From the NCBI GenBank assembly GCA_965229355.1, contig OZ245869.1:4340001-4404000 (forward strand): a stretch of DNA of 64,000 nt, in the 5' to 3' direction. How positions within the stretch are numbered: the stretch's first letter is position 1; the number at the start of each line of letters is the position of its first letter. A program made the translations under genes and the position numbers. Below the pieces are notes generated by a model that saw only the letters and a program-made list of their open reading frames with translations, did no database searches and was not told where the DNA came from. Positions 7,072-16,190 of this stretch are shown here, piece after piece. This DNA is from GCA-2737725 sp965229355. Lineage in GTDB: Bacteria; Pseudomonadota; Alphaproteobacteria; Rhodospirillales; Rhodospirillaceae.

Positions 7072-10000
7072 TTGGTTTTCCGCCATTTTTCCGTTCTGGC
7101 AGCGCCTTCTGCCCGGTCTCGTTTTGCCACCATTTTGGTCGCCACGACGGCTTTGTCGTTGCCGCTGACGGCTTTGGCGGGTGATATCACCGTCACCACG
7201 TCGACCACCGCCCCCTTAAAGACCTCGACCGGCGACGGTTCAGGCCCTGGCAAAATCACGGTCGATACCAACGGCAGCATCAACGTTTCATCGGGCGTTC
7301 CGGTCACGGTCGATAGCAGCAATGACGTCACGATCACCGGCACATTGAAAAATGATGCGGCGTCAGATGCCACAGGCCTTCTGATCACCACCAACACGGC
7401 TGCAGGCACAGGCCAAACGATCACCAGCACGATCACCATGAATGGGTTGATCAATCTGCCTGGTCCCACCACCGCCACGACCACGGCGTCGAACAACATT
7501 GGGATTAAATTCTCAGGATTGGGCACGCTGTCGGGTTCGTTCACGTCGAGCACCAGTAGCCAAATCTCAGTCGGTGGACGTGAAGCCATCGGCATTAGCA
7601 TCGATACGCTGATTAACGGATCCGTGACATCCGGTTCAGCGATCACCATGACAGGCGGCGGCTCGTTCGGTATTCGCAGCACCAAAGCCATCAGTGGCAG
7701 CTTTGCTGTCAACGGCTCGGCGCAACTTGCGGGCCAAGACAGTGTTGGCGTGATGACCGGCAACATCGGTGGGGCATACCAAATCACCTCGACCATCGCG
7801 ACCGGTTCGACCGCCTATTACGATTCCAACAACAAACTGGTGGCTGCCGTGTCCGGTGGCCCAGCCGCGTGGGTGGCTGGCAGCGTTGGCGGCGGCATTT
7901 TGCTGCAAGGCAATCAATACACCACGGCGAAAGAAGCAACGACCACCGTTCCGACAGACGCACCGGCCGACTCAGTGCTCGCTTCAGAAGGCACGAACTT
8001 CGGTGCATTCCGCATTGGCCCGAACACGTTCACTGAAAGCAACATGGTGATCGGCGTACGTGAAGGCACAAATGAGAGCGTGACCTTACGTGGCCGCATC
8101 CAAAGCTCGACATCGACTTTGGGTAAGGCGGTGACTGCCATGGCGATCACCGGCGGTACCGGTGCAAACGGCCAAGCTGTCTCGACCACGCTGCTCGGCG
8201 GTGTGATCAACGCGGGCGGCAACATCGACGCATCAAGTGTCGACGGCACAGCGACCGGCTTAAACATCAGCTCGCGCGCCACCGTGCCCTACTTCTCAAA
8301 CGTGGGTGATTTCGTTGTCAGCGCCACAGACTCTGGCGAAAACGTTGTGAACGGCATTACCACCGGCGGCGGTAACGCCACGGGCATTGTGATTAGCAGC
8401 GACAGTAAGCTGGGGCAGTTTGTCAACACCGGCAACTTTACGGTAAATGCCCGTGGTCGGTCGTTCACTGCAATTGGCATTCAAGACAACTCGGGCCAGT
8501 TGGAATATTTCAACAACACGGGCTCGTTCAGCGCTGTTATTCCATCAGGTTCAACCGGCAAAGCCATCGCCGCCGACTTAAGTAAATCTACCAAGGACAT
8601 CACGTTCTCGAACAGTGGCACGCTCTCTGGAGACGTGTACTTTGGGTCGGGCAACGACAACTTCACGTCAACAGCAGGTACGATTACCGGCAACGTCAGC
8701 ATGGGCGCCGGTAACAATATCGTCTCGCTCGGCGCCACCACATACACCGGCACCATTGACCTCGGCAGCGGCAACCACAACGTCACCTTCGCCAACGGCT
8801 CGGTTGTCACCACAAGCATTACCCGTGGCAGCGGCCGTTTGGATTTGAACGTCAACAGCTCGACACTGACCCTGAACGGTGGCCGTATCGAAGCCAGCGA
8901 CGCTTACTTCAGCGGCACCACCAAGGTGAACATTGGCGTAACGAATGCCAACATCAGCCGTCCGCTGATTGATGTTACCGGGCTGTTCACCATCGATTCA
9001 GGTGTCACGATCGGGACAAATTTATCTGGTGTTGTAACAAAGAACGAAACCATTACGGTGATCAACGCAGGTCAACTGCGGTTGAACGTGCCGCTGACGC
9101 AGCTAACCACAAACTCTAGCTCGTACATTTACGGCTTCCAGTATCGCTTAAACCCGACCAACCAGAATCAATTGTTGCTGGATGTGACCCGCCGCACGGC
9201 GACACAACTGGGCTTGGCGCAAAACATTGGCAGCATCTACGAAAACTCGCTGACAGCCATGGCCTCGGATAACGAGCTGTTTTCAGCCATTGCCAGCTCC
9301 GCTGATAAAGCTGCATTTGAAACCATCGTCAGCCAGTTAAAGCCTGACTCCAGCGATGCCACACTTTATGCCGCTTTGCGTTCGCAAAACCTGGCCTACG
9401 GCGTGATCCGCAACCGCATGGGCGGTATTCCGCGCACCACTGGGCCGTCGGCCGGTAAAGACTATTCGTCGTTCTGGGTGCAGCAATTGGGCTCGTACGG
9501 CGAGCGTGATGCAGACCTGGCGAACGAACAACCCGGCTACAAGATTTACACTGTCGGCATCGCGACCGGCTTCGATCAGCAATTCACCGACAACTTGAAG
9601 GGCGGCATGAGCGTTGCCCAAGTGTGGAGCTTGCCGGATGAGATCGACACCCGTGACCGTCCGTTGCGCATTGCCTCAACACAAGTGGACTTGTATGGCC
9701 GTCACCAGAATGGCCAGAACTTTACGCAAGCGATCTTCGGCGGTTCTTACAACGCCTATAAGAGCGAACGCCGCGTTGTAACCGGCACCATTGAGCGTGA
9801 ACCAATCGGCTCATGGAAAGGCTTCAACATGGGCGGCGCCATTGATACCGGCACACAACTCCGCTTCGACCAATTGCGCGTCACGCCTTATCTGCGTGGT
9901 CAGTATGTGCGTGTGCACGAAAACAGCTACACCGAAACCGGTGGCGGTGACGGCGTGAACCTGGATTACGATTCACGTAATCAAGACTCCATGCGCGGTG

Positions 10001-10302
10001 GCTTGGGCTTTGTGGCCGAACGCCGCTTCGTCATCTTCCAAGACGTCGGCATTGAAACCGCGTTCCGCGGTGACTATGCGCGTGAATTCGCAGGCGATCC
10101 GGCCAACGTGACCGCACGCTTTGCCGCGGGTGGCGCAACCTTCACGCAAGTGGGCCAAGAACTGGATAAGAACGTGTTCGGCTTGGGCGCAAGCTTGGGC
10201 GTGCGCGATATCTTCACGGCCTTCAGTGTTGATTATGACGTAGAAAAGAGCGGCGACTTCTTAGGTCACACGATTGCTGCGACCTTTAGATTCCGCTTCT
10301 AA
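7072..10302 (+). CDS. Autotransporter with C-terminal beta-barrel domain
   Basis: This 1076-residue secreted or surface protein starts at TTG, with GGGAG 7 bases upstream. An extended signal peptide ends near ALAG (residue 37). The passenger (about 40-760) is rich in Gly, Thr, Ser and Asn and carries repeated F-x-N-x-G-x-F units (YFSNVGDFVV, FVNTGNFTV, YFNNTGSFSA), as expected of a beta-helix. The last 270 residues form the autotransporter translocator barrel, from about SSFWVQQLGSYGERD to the terminal FRFRF, ending in Phe. Type V secretion places the barrel in the outer membrane. The passenger function is unknown. It ends at a strong bidirectional terminator. Confidence 0.85.
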   Translation: MVFRHFSVLAAPSARSRFATILVATTALSLPLTALAGDITVTTSTTAPLKTSTGDGSGPGKITVDTNGSINVSSGVPVTVDSSNDVTITGTLKNDAASDATGLLITTNTAAGTGQTITSTITMNGLINLPGPTTATTTASNNIGIKFSGLGTLSGSFTSSTSSQISVGGREAIGISIDTLINGSVTSGSAITMTGGGSFGIRSTKAISGSFAVNGSAQLAGQDSVGVMTGNIGGAYQITSTIATGSTAYYDSNNKLVAAVSGGPAAWVAGSVGGGILLQGNQYTTAKEATTTVPTDAPADSVLASEGTNFGAFRIGPNTFTESNMVIGVREGTNESVTLRGRIQSSTSTLGKAVTAMAITGGTGANGQAVSTTLLGGVINAGGNIDASSVDGTATGLNISSRATVPYFSNVGDFVVSATDSGENVVNGITTGGGNATGIVISSDSKLGQFVNTGNFTVNARGRSFTAIGIQDNSGQLEYFNNTGSFSAVIPSGSTGKAIAADLSKSTKDITFSNSGTLSGDVYFGSGNDNFTSTAGTITGNVSMGAGNNIVSLGATTYTGTIDLGSGNHNVTFANGSVVTTSITRGSGRLDLNVNSSTLTLNGGRIEASDAYFSGTTKVNIGVTNANISRPLIDVTGLFTIDSGVTIGTNLSGVVTKNETITVINAGQLRLNVPLTQLTTNSSSYIYGFQYRLNPTNQNQLLLDVTRRTATQLGLAQNIGSIYENSLTAMASDNELFSAIASSADKAAFETIVSQLKPDSSDATLYAALRSQNLAYGVIRNRMGGIPRTTGPSAGKDYSSFWVQQLGSYGERDADLANEQPGYKIYTVGIATGFDQQFTDNLKGGMSVAQVWSLPDEIDTRDRPLRIASTQVDLYGRHQNGQNFTQAIFGGSYNAYKSERRVVTGTIEREPIGSWKGFNMGGAIDTGTQLRFDQLRVTPYLRGQYVRVHENSYTETGGGDGVNLDYDSRNQDSMRGGLGFVAERRFVIFQDVGIETAFRGDYAREFAGDPANVTARFAAGGATFTQVGQELDKNVFGLGASLGVRDIFTAFSVDYDVEKSGDFLGHTIAATFRFRF

Positions 10303-10320
10303 GATTTTATCAGCTAAATA

Positions 10321-10353
10321 AAAAACGCCGCTGCAAAACAGCGGCGTTTTTTT
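10321..10353. terminator. Bidirectional intrinsic terminator
   Basis: AAAAACGCCGCTG-CAAAA-CAGCGGCGTTTTTTT forms a perfect stem with T runs on both strands. It lies between the convergent autotransporter and methyltransferase genes and can serve both. Confidence 0.9.
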
Positions 10354-10375
10354 ATGCGCTATTTAAAAGCTGCGC

Positions 10376-11614
10376 TTATTTGAAAGCGCCAAAGACGTAC
10401 CATCCATTGCCATCATAGCTCCCGGGGCCGATGGCCTTGGCGACGGTTTTGGTTTCGTGCTCATGACGACTGGTGAGCCCCGACCATGATGGGTAGCTGC
10501 CCGGCAGCACGTGTGGCTTGGCACTGCCATCGACAAATTTATCAGCACTGAAGCCCGCTGCGATCATTTCTGCATGCATATCCATGCGGTGCAGTTTCGA
10601 CCAGAAGGGCTCGTTGTTGTACCAGGCATCCCAATCCCGCAGGAACTGATCGAACAGTTTCGTATTCTCGGTGAACGTCGGCTGTTCAAAGTGCGTGGTC
10701 AGACCACCCGGATTGAGAATGCTGTGAATGCGCTTAAAGCCTTCGCGCAACGCTTCGGCATTTGTCTCGTGCCAGACCATCGTGGTCTGCACCCAATCGA
10801 ACGTACCATGCAGGGCAGGGTCTAAGCTTTCCATCGTCGCTTGCACAAAACGGACGCTGCCGTAGCCCATCGACTGCGCTCGAGCATGGCCATAGCGCAT
10901 CAAAGGCTCCGAGGCATCCATCGCGACAACTTCCGCATCGGGGAACGCTTCAGCGAGCGGCAGTGTGTTTGAACCGCAGCCTGCGCCCAAATCCAAAATG
11001 CGCTTGGGTTTGAAGTCGGGGAATTTTTCTTTCACCCACTTGGCTGCCGCACGGCCACCACCTTCGCCTGCAGGACCTAAGTAGCCCATGCCAACCGGCC
11101 ACAAGCCGATCTCATAAGCTGCAGCTACCGTCACATCTTCGTTGCCGTGCTGGAGGAAGTACCCGCCGGGTGCACAGTGATTTTCAACTTCGGTCAGATA
11201 CACAGGTGCCTTGACGTTCTCATCCAACGCCAGTGTATTTTTGCCTGCGTTATATGATGCTGTGCGCGCATTGATATCGGTCATGCGGCGTGCCGCAATT
11301 TCCAATGCGATCTGTTTGGCATTCTCTTGGTTATTGCGACGCAATGCCGACCACGTTTGATAGAACGGATGCTTGGCCATCGCCTCGCGAATTTCGGTAG
11401 CGTCTTGAAATTCACGACCCAATTCTTTTTCCGCCTTGGGCTTCACGTTTTTTTCGTAAGCCAACCGCACGCCCGGCGACAATTGCGAATTTACGAATGC
11501 CGAAATGGACGACGTGAAATTCATGCGCGCCGCTTCGTCATGATCAACCGACGGCAACACGCCGTGCAATTGCGCTTTATCGAATGTGGGCGGCAGCGGC
11601 GTCGGGCGGGCCAT
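10376..11614 (-). CDS. Class I SAM-dependent methyltransferase with N-terminal extension
   Basis: This is a 412-residue soluble enzyme. The C-terminal half is a Rossmann methyltransferase: motif I is ILDLGAGCGSNTLPL, the following acidic strand end is VVAMDAS, and a VWHE segment stands in the motif IV-V region. The first 200 residues form an extra, mostly helical domain. That domain contains an HCAPGGYFLQHG segment resembling IQPGGYYAD in the methyltransferase at 24472, so the two belong to one subfamily. The acceptor is unknown; an O- or C-methylation of a small molecule is a guess. The gene just upstream is a PCu(A)C-like protein 18 bases away. Confidence 0.75.
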   Translation of the reverse strand: MARPTPLPPTFDKAQLHGVLPSVDHDEAARMNFTSSISAFVNSQLSPGVRLAYEKNVKPKAEKELGREFQDATEIREAMAKHPFYQTWSALRRNNQENAKQIALEIAARRMTDINARTASYNAGKNTLALDENVKAPVYLTEVENHCAPGGYFLQHGNEDVTVAAAYEIGLWPVGMGYLGPAGEGGGRAAAKWVKEKFPDFKPKRILDLGAGCGSNTLPLAEAFPDAEVVAMDASEPLMRYGHARAQSMGYGSVRFVQATMESLDPALHGTFDWVQTTMVWHETNAEALREGFKRIHSILNPGGLTTHFEQPTFTENTKLFDQFLRDWDAWYNNEPFWSKLHRMDMHAEMIAAGFSADKFVDGSAKPHVLPGSYPSWSGLTSRHEHETKTVAKAIGPGSYDGNGWYVFGAFK

Positions 11615-11632
11615 GGTGCAAGTCCTAAAGCT

Positions 11633-12088
11633 TTAGTTCATATTTCCGAGTAACTGATTGCCGACTTTAGCCTCGGCCTCAACCACACCACCTTGCGCAA
11701 ACCGCAGAGTGATCGGGATCGACATGCCAGGACGGACCTCCTGAGTCAGCTTTTCCAGGCGGATAAAGTAGTCAGAAGGACTGAGTTTCAGCCGTTTTTT
11801 GGCCTTTATCTTCACCGATGGCACGGGGGTCAGTTTCATGTCGTAGCCATCATGCTTGAGATGCGCGAGAAACGTGCGTTCAGCCCACGGTGATGACACA
11901 CCAATCAAGCTATCGGTCGTATTGGCCTTGTTGATGACTTCAACATAGGCAGTGGTGAAATCCTTGCCCTCTGATCCCCGCGCCCAGGCTTCAACCAATT
12001 CGATCTTGCTGACACTGCTATTTTGCGCGGCCACCGGCCCCGTACTCATCAAACCAAACAGCGCTGTAAGAACGAATAAGGTGCGCAT
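11633..12088 (-). CDS. PCu(A)C-like periplasmic protein lacking copper ligands
   Basis: This 151-residue protein has a signal peptide (about 1-21, cleaved near VAAQ). The fold pattern matches the PCu(A)C copper chaperone family (DUF461): an AWARGSEGKDFTTAYVEVIN strand pair and late strands PITLRFAQGGVVEAEAKV. In true copper chaperones the late motif is Y-H-x-M; here it is Y107-F-I-R110, so the His and Met are gone. H79 and M84 could be relics of the first site. It is 3 bases from the upstream DUF1838 gene and clearly cotranscribed with it. It may be a structural or substrate-binding derivative. Confidence 0.65.
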   Translation of the reverse strand: MRTLFVLTALFGLMSTGPVAAQNSSVSKIELVEAWARGSEGKDFTTAYVEVINKANTTDSLIGVSSPWAERTFLAHLKHDGYDMKLTPVPSVKIKAKKRLKLSPSDYFIRLEKLTQEVRPGMSIPITLRFAQGGVVEAEAKVGNQLLGNMN

Positions 12089-12091
12089 GGT

Positions 12092-12937
12092 TTATACCTT
12101 CAAAGGTGCAATGGGGTCTTTGGCGTAACCCGGATATTGATCGGCCAGCATCTTCCGCCATACCGCCGGCATATTCTCGAACTTCAGTTCGTTCTGACCC
12201 AAACCGCGCGAGATATAATTGCCAGGCTGATCGCCCATCTCAAGCCATGCTGGCCAGGTGTTGATGTCGTTGAAAATCCAGTTGGCGCGTGGGTTCACAT
12301 TCTTCGGGTCTGCCACTTCGCTGAGGCGGCCTGAATAGGTGCTCCAATCGTTTACCTGGCTCATGCGTCCCTTGCCCGGCTCTTTCGGGTCCATGCGGGT
12401 TGAGGTGTCACCCCGCACCCAGACCAGATCATTTTCAATCCACGCCGGACCAACGTCAGTTGAGCGCGTGATGTTCATCTCAGGGCGATTGATCGGTTCG
12501 CGCTCTTCACCGCGCATGGTGTACATGCGCTTGGTAACGCGCGGTGCGGTATAGCGAATATCAACGTCCTTGCCGGTCAGGGGGTTCGCAAAGCGCTCCA
12601 TGAATTTGCCGGTTTTCACATCGGTGTAGAAAATAGCCGACCACAGAATCACTTCATACGCATGATCGGGCAGATCATTTGTAATGAACGCTTGGCCCAT
12701 GTGCATGTCCCAGAACGGGATGACCTTACTGTCCACCACACCACACCGCGTCGCGCGCAGCCACATGAATGCAGGTTTCGATGACATCGAATAGGCTAAC
12801 TTGCGGTGAATCAGGTGCACGTCGTCCGGGTTGTTCGGATCAAGTTTTAACGGTACTGCGCTGGCCGTTTTCAAACCAATCAACGCCGGGGCCGCTATAC
12901 CCGCCGTCATCGTGCTCAGTAATGTTCTACGTTTCAT
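12092..12937 (-). CDS. DUF1838 family protein, Tat-exported
   Basis: This 281-residue protein starts with a twin-arginine signal (MKRRTLLSTMTAGIAAPALIG) and cleaves near ASA at about residue 26. The mature part has the DUF1838 features: HLIHRKLAYSMSSKP, RFANPLTGKDVDI, a DWSTYSGR region, and a C-terminal WLEMGDQPGNYISR block. DUF1838 has no established biochemical role that I know of. The start at 12937 is chosen for AGAGAGG upstream and the Tat signal; the frame is open further. It precedes the PCu(A)C-like gene by 3 bases. A divergent homolog lies at 61008. Confidence 0.8.
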   Translation of the reverse strand: MKRRTLLSTMTAGIAAPALIGLKTASAVPLKLDPNNPDDVHLIHRKLAYSMSSKPAFMWLRATRCGVVDSKVIPFWDMHMGQAFITNDLPDHAYEVILWSAIFYTDVKTGKFMERFANPLTGKDVDIRYTAPRVTKRMYTMRGEEREPINRPEMNITRSTDVGPAWIENDLVWVRGDTSTRMDPKEPGKGRMSQVNDWSTYSGRLSEVADPKNVNPRANWIFNDINTWPAWLEMGDQPGNYISRGLGQNELKFENMPAVWRKMLADQYPGYAKDPIAPLKV

Positions 12938-13080
12938 AACAACCTCTCTGTTCCCGCCACCTAATCTCGTTGGTATTTTAATGTTTTGGCGTCCGCGCTC
13001 CAAGCACGAACGCGCTGCACAGAGCGCTCGCGCTTCACTTCGGACGGGGTATATTTTGGTCTTGCCAGAGGAGGATTTGC

Positions 13081-13653
13081 ATGAAGCCCGATACACCACT
13101 TGCACGCGTACCCCGCGAGGCCCTGCCGCCCCAAATGCAAGCCGCCTGGGATGCGTCGATGAAGATGCATGGCGACACGACGTTTATGGAAGTGTTCGGC
13201 AACGCGCCGCACATCTTCGACTGGTACATCCAGGACTTCTACAAAAAGGTGTTCTATTCGGGCCGCATTCCCACCCAGATTGTCGAACTGGTGCGGTTGC
13301 GGTTGGCCAACATTCACGGCTGCGCGTTTTGCAACCGCGCCGACACAGCGGCGGCGTTGGCGGCGGGCATTAGCCAAGCGCAGATTGATGGACTGGCCGA
13401 TTACGAAAACGGCCCCTTCAGCGCCAAGGAAAAAGCCGCACTCGCTTTGGCTGATGTGATGGTGCTGACGAAACCCAAAGGCAGCGTCACCCCGGCCCTG
13501 TATGCCCGGTGCAAAGAACACTTCACCGATGCTGAGTTGGTGGAACTGGGTGTGATCATGGCCGTCTTGTGCGGCATGGCGAAGATGATCTTCGCCTACG
13601 ACTTGGTGGAAAAAGAGGATTACTGCCCCTTCGTTCCTGCGGCTGCCGAGTGA
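13081..13653 (+). CDS. Carboxymuconolactone decarboxylase/AhpD-like family protein
   Basis: This 190-residue soluble protein has the family hallmark around residues 77-90, NIHGCAFCNRADTAAAL, with the C81-x-x-C84 pair preceded by H79. In AhpD-like members this pair is redox active and supports peroxide detoxification. In the decarboxylase branch it is absent or different, so a thiol-oxidoreductase role is more likely. GGAGG lies 5-10 bases before the ATG. It is transcribed divergently from the Tat-exported DUF1838 gene, with a 143-base gap holding both promoters. Confidence 0.8.
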   Translation: MKPDTPLARVPREALPPQMQAAWDASMKMHGDTTFMEVFGNAPHIFDWYIQDFYKKVFYSGRIPTQIVELVRLRLANIHGCAFCNRADTAAALAAGISQAQIDGLADYENGPFSAKEKAALALADVMVLTKPKGSVTPALYARCKEHFTDAELVELGVIMAVLCGMAKMIFAYDLVEKEDYCPFVPAAAE

Positions 13654-13689
13654 GCCTATCTCACCGGCGTTATGTGCGCCGTGCAGACC

Positions 13690-13722
13690 TCCCCCTGCTA
13701 ATGCAGGCCATATGCAGGGGGA
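13690..13722. terminator. Hairpin between convergent genes
   Basis: TCCCCCTGC (13690-13698) pairs perfectly with GCAGGGGGA (13714-13722). An alternative inner stem CCTGC-TAAT-GCAGG competes with it. The T tract is short, so this is a weak terminator or mRNA-end structure for the AhpD-like gene and/or the thioredoxin gene. Confidence 0.45.
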
Positions 13723-13783
13723 AAAGTCAGGATGCCTTGCACCACGCGCATAGCTATACCGCTGCGGCGGTCGGCGCTTAGTC

Positions 13784-15046
13784 TCACGCGCCTTCGGCCA
13801 ATAAACTCTCAATAAGGGTGGTGAATTCTGTTTTGAATTCCTCATGGTGTACGCCTGTGGCAGGGCCCGGGAACCCTGTGTGTATTTTGCGTACATTACC
13901 CTTTTTATCGACGATGATCATGGTGGGATAAACCAGAACAGCGTTGATCATGGGGAGCGTTGCACTGGCCGCCGCTTTATCTGCAGTCCCTGCAATCAAT
14001 TGCTGATACTTCAAATCATAACGCTTCGCGAAATTGCGCGCTGCTTGCGCCGCCACATCGTGCTTGGATGAATATTCATACATCAGTGCAACAGCCTCAA
14101 AACCTTTGCCTTTGTGCGCATCATAGAACTTCGACAAAAAGGCCGCTTCGTCATGACACGTCGGGCACCAGCTTCCGGCAATCGTCACCACCGTCACCTT
14201 GCCTTTGAATTTTTTGTCGCTTAGCGACACAGGTTTGTTATCCAAGTCCGGGAACGTGAATTCAAACTTATCGTAGCCCGGCTTTAAGAACGTCAGGCCA
14301 TACGGATCATCCAACTTCGCGGTCGCATCTTTTTTGGCACTCCAGGTGCTAACGGTTCCTATGAGAGGCGACCACGATTGCCCCGAGAGCGTGCCATCGG
14401 CAGCTAATTTGCCAACCCACAGCGAGGCCTGCCCGCCGTCGAATGTGGATAGGCGCAACGTGCCATCGCGAATTTCACCGTTCAGAAACCGATTATCCGC
14501 ATTCACGAACATCGCCGTACCGTCGACGATGTGGTTCTTCTGCGTAAATTCAAACAACCCATCGCGCGTGGTTTTGCCGTCCGCTGACACATTTTTCAGC
14601 GCCCACCGCCCCGCAAGCGTGTCGATCTTTTCAGGGGTTGTGGGGAAAAAGCGGAAGGTGTCATCGCGCTTGCCCGCGAAGGTCAATTCAGTTGGGCCGG
14701 TGGATTTGGTCAGCACGACTTTGCCGTCAACAGCCCCACCATCGCGCACAGTTAATGTGAGTGATGAATTATACGACGGAAATTCCAACGTTAGCTTATC
14801 ATCCTTAACCACCGTTTTTTCGGCGGCGACCTTTTCAGGGCCGTTGTTCAGCGTGGCGAACCACTTTCCCCCTTGCTGGCCGACGTTCAGGTTAAATGGC
14901 AACTCGCCAATGGGCGTTTGAATCACAAGGCGATAATCACCCGCCGTCACAACCGCTGCCCACGACGGCGCGGCGCACACAACAGCTGCGACGATGAATG
15001 CACTACCGAGTACAATTGCGGTGTTCAACTGACGCAATAAACGCAT
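13784..15046 (-). CDS. Exported TlpA-like thioredoxin-domain protein
   Basis: This 420-residue protein has a signal peptide (about 1-31, PSWA). A beta-rich N-terminal region (about 32-250) is followed by a TlpA/redoxin domain (about 262-420). The active site is W293-C-P-T-C297, and the cis-Pro loop is VYPTMIIVDKKG. Such proteins act in the periplasm, reducing disulfides or supporting cytochrome maturation. The long N-terminal part, with repeated strand motifs such as GEIRDGTLRLSTF, is seen in thioredoxins of the TlpA/ResA type with extra domains and may be a substrate-interaction module. GGAG lies 8 bases before the ATG. Confidence 0.8.
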   Translation of the reverse strand: MRLLRQLNTAIVLGSAFIVAAVVCAAPSWAAVVTAGDYRLVIQTPIGELPFNLNVGQQGGKWFATLNNGPEKVAAEKTVVKDDKLTLEFPSYNSSLTLTVRDGGAVDGKVVLTKSTGPTELTFAGKRDDTFRFFPTTPEKIDTLAGRWALKNVSADGKTTRDGLFEFTQKNHIVDGTAMFVNADNRFLNGEIRDGTLRLSTFDGGQASLWVGKLAADGTLSGQSWSPLIGTVSTWSAKKDATAKLDDPYGLTFLKPGYDKFEFTFPDLDNKPVSLSDKKFKGKVTVVTIAGSWCPTCHDEAAFLSKFYDAHKGKGFEAVALMYEYSSKHDVAAQAARNFAKRYDLKYQQLIAGTADKAAASATLPMINAVLVYPTMIIVDKKGNVRKIHTGFPGPATGVHHEEFKTEFTTLIESLLAEGA

Positions 15047-15161
15047 GGCGAGTCTCCGTCCAAATGGGGCCCCGCCATATGATCCCTTGGCCCAGCCCCA
15101 GCAACACTCCCCTTAGAAACCGGCCGTGCTGGGCAAAACCAGACAAGAACCTTCTGCGGGA

Positions 15162-15207
15162 GGCGCTATAAAGAGAACGAATTAGCGCCCTATTTGTCAC
15201 AACAAAT
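15162..15207. promoter_or_regulatory. Two inverted repeats in the divergent thioredoxin/SDR promoter region
   Basis: GGCGCTA (15162-15168) and TAGCGCC (15183-15189) form a perfect 7-bp repeat with a 14-base spacer. Just beyond, ATTTGT-CACA-ACAAAT (15192-15207) is a perfect 6-bp inverted repeat. Both lie in the 239-base gap between the TlpA-like gene and the SDR. The second resembles a repressor half-site pair; no specific regulator can be named. Confidence 0.35.
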
Positions 15208-15285
15208 TTGCCACACTTGCGGCCCGTACCCTGCCCTCCTAACTGGCATCCATCATCGTCACATTCTCCGACAGGACATTTGCTC

Positions 15286-16086
15286 ATGGATCTTCAACTG
15301 AAAAACAAACTCGCCCTGGTGTCCGGCAGCACGGCAGGCATTGGCTTTGCGATTGCTGAGGGATTAATACGTGAAGGTGCCACCGTGATCATCAATGGCC
15401 GCTCTCAGAAAGCGGTGGATGAAGCGATCGCGAAATTAAAAGGTCCCTCTGAAAAAAGCGGGGGGAAAGCGATTGGCTTCGCCGGTGACCTATCGACTGC
15501 ACAAGGGGCCGATGCGGTTGTGAAAGCGCATCCGAATGTTGAGATTCTGGTGAACAGCTTAGGCATCTTCGAACCCAAAGACTTCGAACAAATCCCCGAT
15601 GAAGATTGGACGCGCTTTTTTGAAGTGAACGTCCTCAGCGGCGTACGTTTGGCCCGCGCCTATTTACCCGCGATGAAGAAGACTAACTGGGGCCGCATCA
15701 TTTTCATCTCCAGCGAAAGCGGCGTGCAAATTCCATCTGAAATGATTCACTACGGCATGACCAAAGCCGCACAAATTTCCATCGCGCGCGGCATCGCGGA
15801 AGCAGTTGCAGGCACCGGCATTACGGTGAACAGCGTTCTGCCCGGCCCCACCAAATCACGCGGCGTGGTGGATTTTGTGGACACACTAGCAAAGGCCGAA
15901 AACAAATCGTTTGAAGCGTTCGAAAAAGAGTTCTTTGAAAAAGTGCGCCCAACGTCGCTGATCAAGCGTTTCGCCACCCCAGAAGAAGTGGCCAACTTGG
16001 TAGCCTATGTGGCCAGCCCACTCTCATCCGCCACCACAGGCGCAGCTTTGCGTGTCGACGGAGGCGTTATTAAAAGCGCGTTTTAA
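15286..16086 (+). CDS. SDR-family NAD(P)-dependent oxidoreductase
   Basis: This 266-residue classical short-chain dehydrogenase has the cofactor motif SGSTAGIG at 13-20, catalytic Ser around 142-143 in IFISSESG, and Y156-x-x-x-K160. The C-terminal GAALRVDGG motif is typical of the family. It reduces or oxidises a carbonyl or hydroxyl group on an unidentified substrate in the cytoplasm. The start at 15286 has AGGA about 9 bases upstream; the frame is open to 15208 but the extra residues are not SDR-like. Confidence 0.85.
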   Translation: MDLQLKNKLALVSGSTAGIGFAIAEGLIREGATVIINGRSQKAVDEAIAKLKGPSEKSGGKAIGFAGDLSTAQGADAVVKAHPNVEILVNSLGIFEPKDFEQIPDEDWTRFFEVNVLSGVRLARAYLPAMKKTNWGRIIFISSESGVQIPSEMIHYGMTKAAQISIARGIAEAVAGTGITVNSVLPGPTKSRGVVDFVDTLAKAENKSFEAFEKEFFEKVRPTSLIKRFATPEEVANLVAYVASPLSSATTGAALRVDGGVIKSAF

Positions 16087-16133
16087 TCACACATACACTG
16101 GCTACCTCTCAACTTTCTCTTGTGTTTCCCCTC

Positions 16134-16159
16134 GACACTCCGACTAATAATCGGGTGTC
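16134..16159. repeat. Bulged hairpin between SDR and DUF805 genes
   Basis: GACAC-T-CCGA (16134-16143) pairs with TCGG-GTGTC (16151-16159), giving nine pairs with one bulged T. No T tract follows. It lies about 30 bases before the DUF805 start and may be a transcript-end or leader structure. Confidence 0.35.
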
Positions 16160-16190
16160 AGAGGGGGGCCGCAGCACAGCGGCAAAAAAC

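Noticed and set aside
6951..7796. Antisense frame of 281 residues opposite the autotransporter start
   Set aside because: It is Val/Pro/Leu-rich shadow coding of Thr/Gly/Asn codons in a gene with a clear signal peptide and ribosome site on the plus strand.
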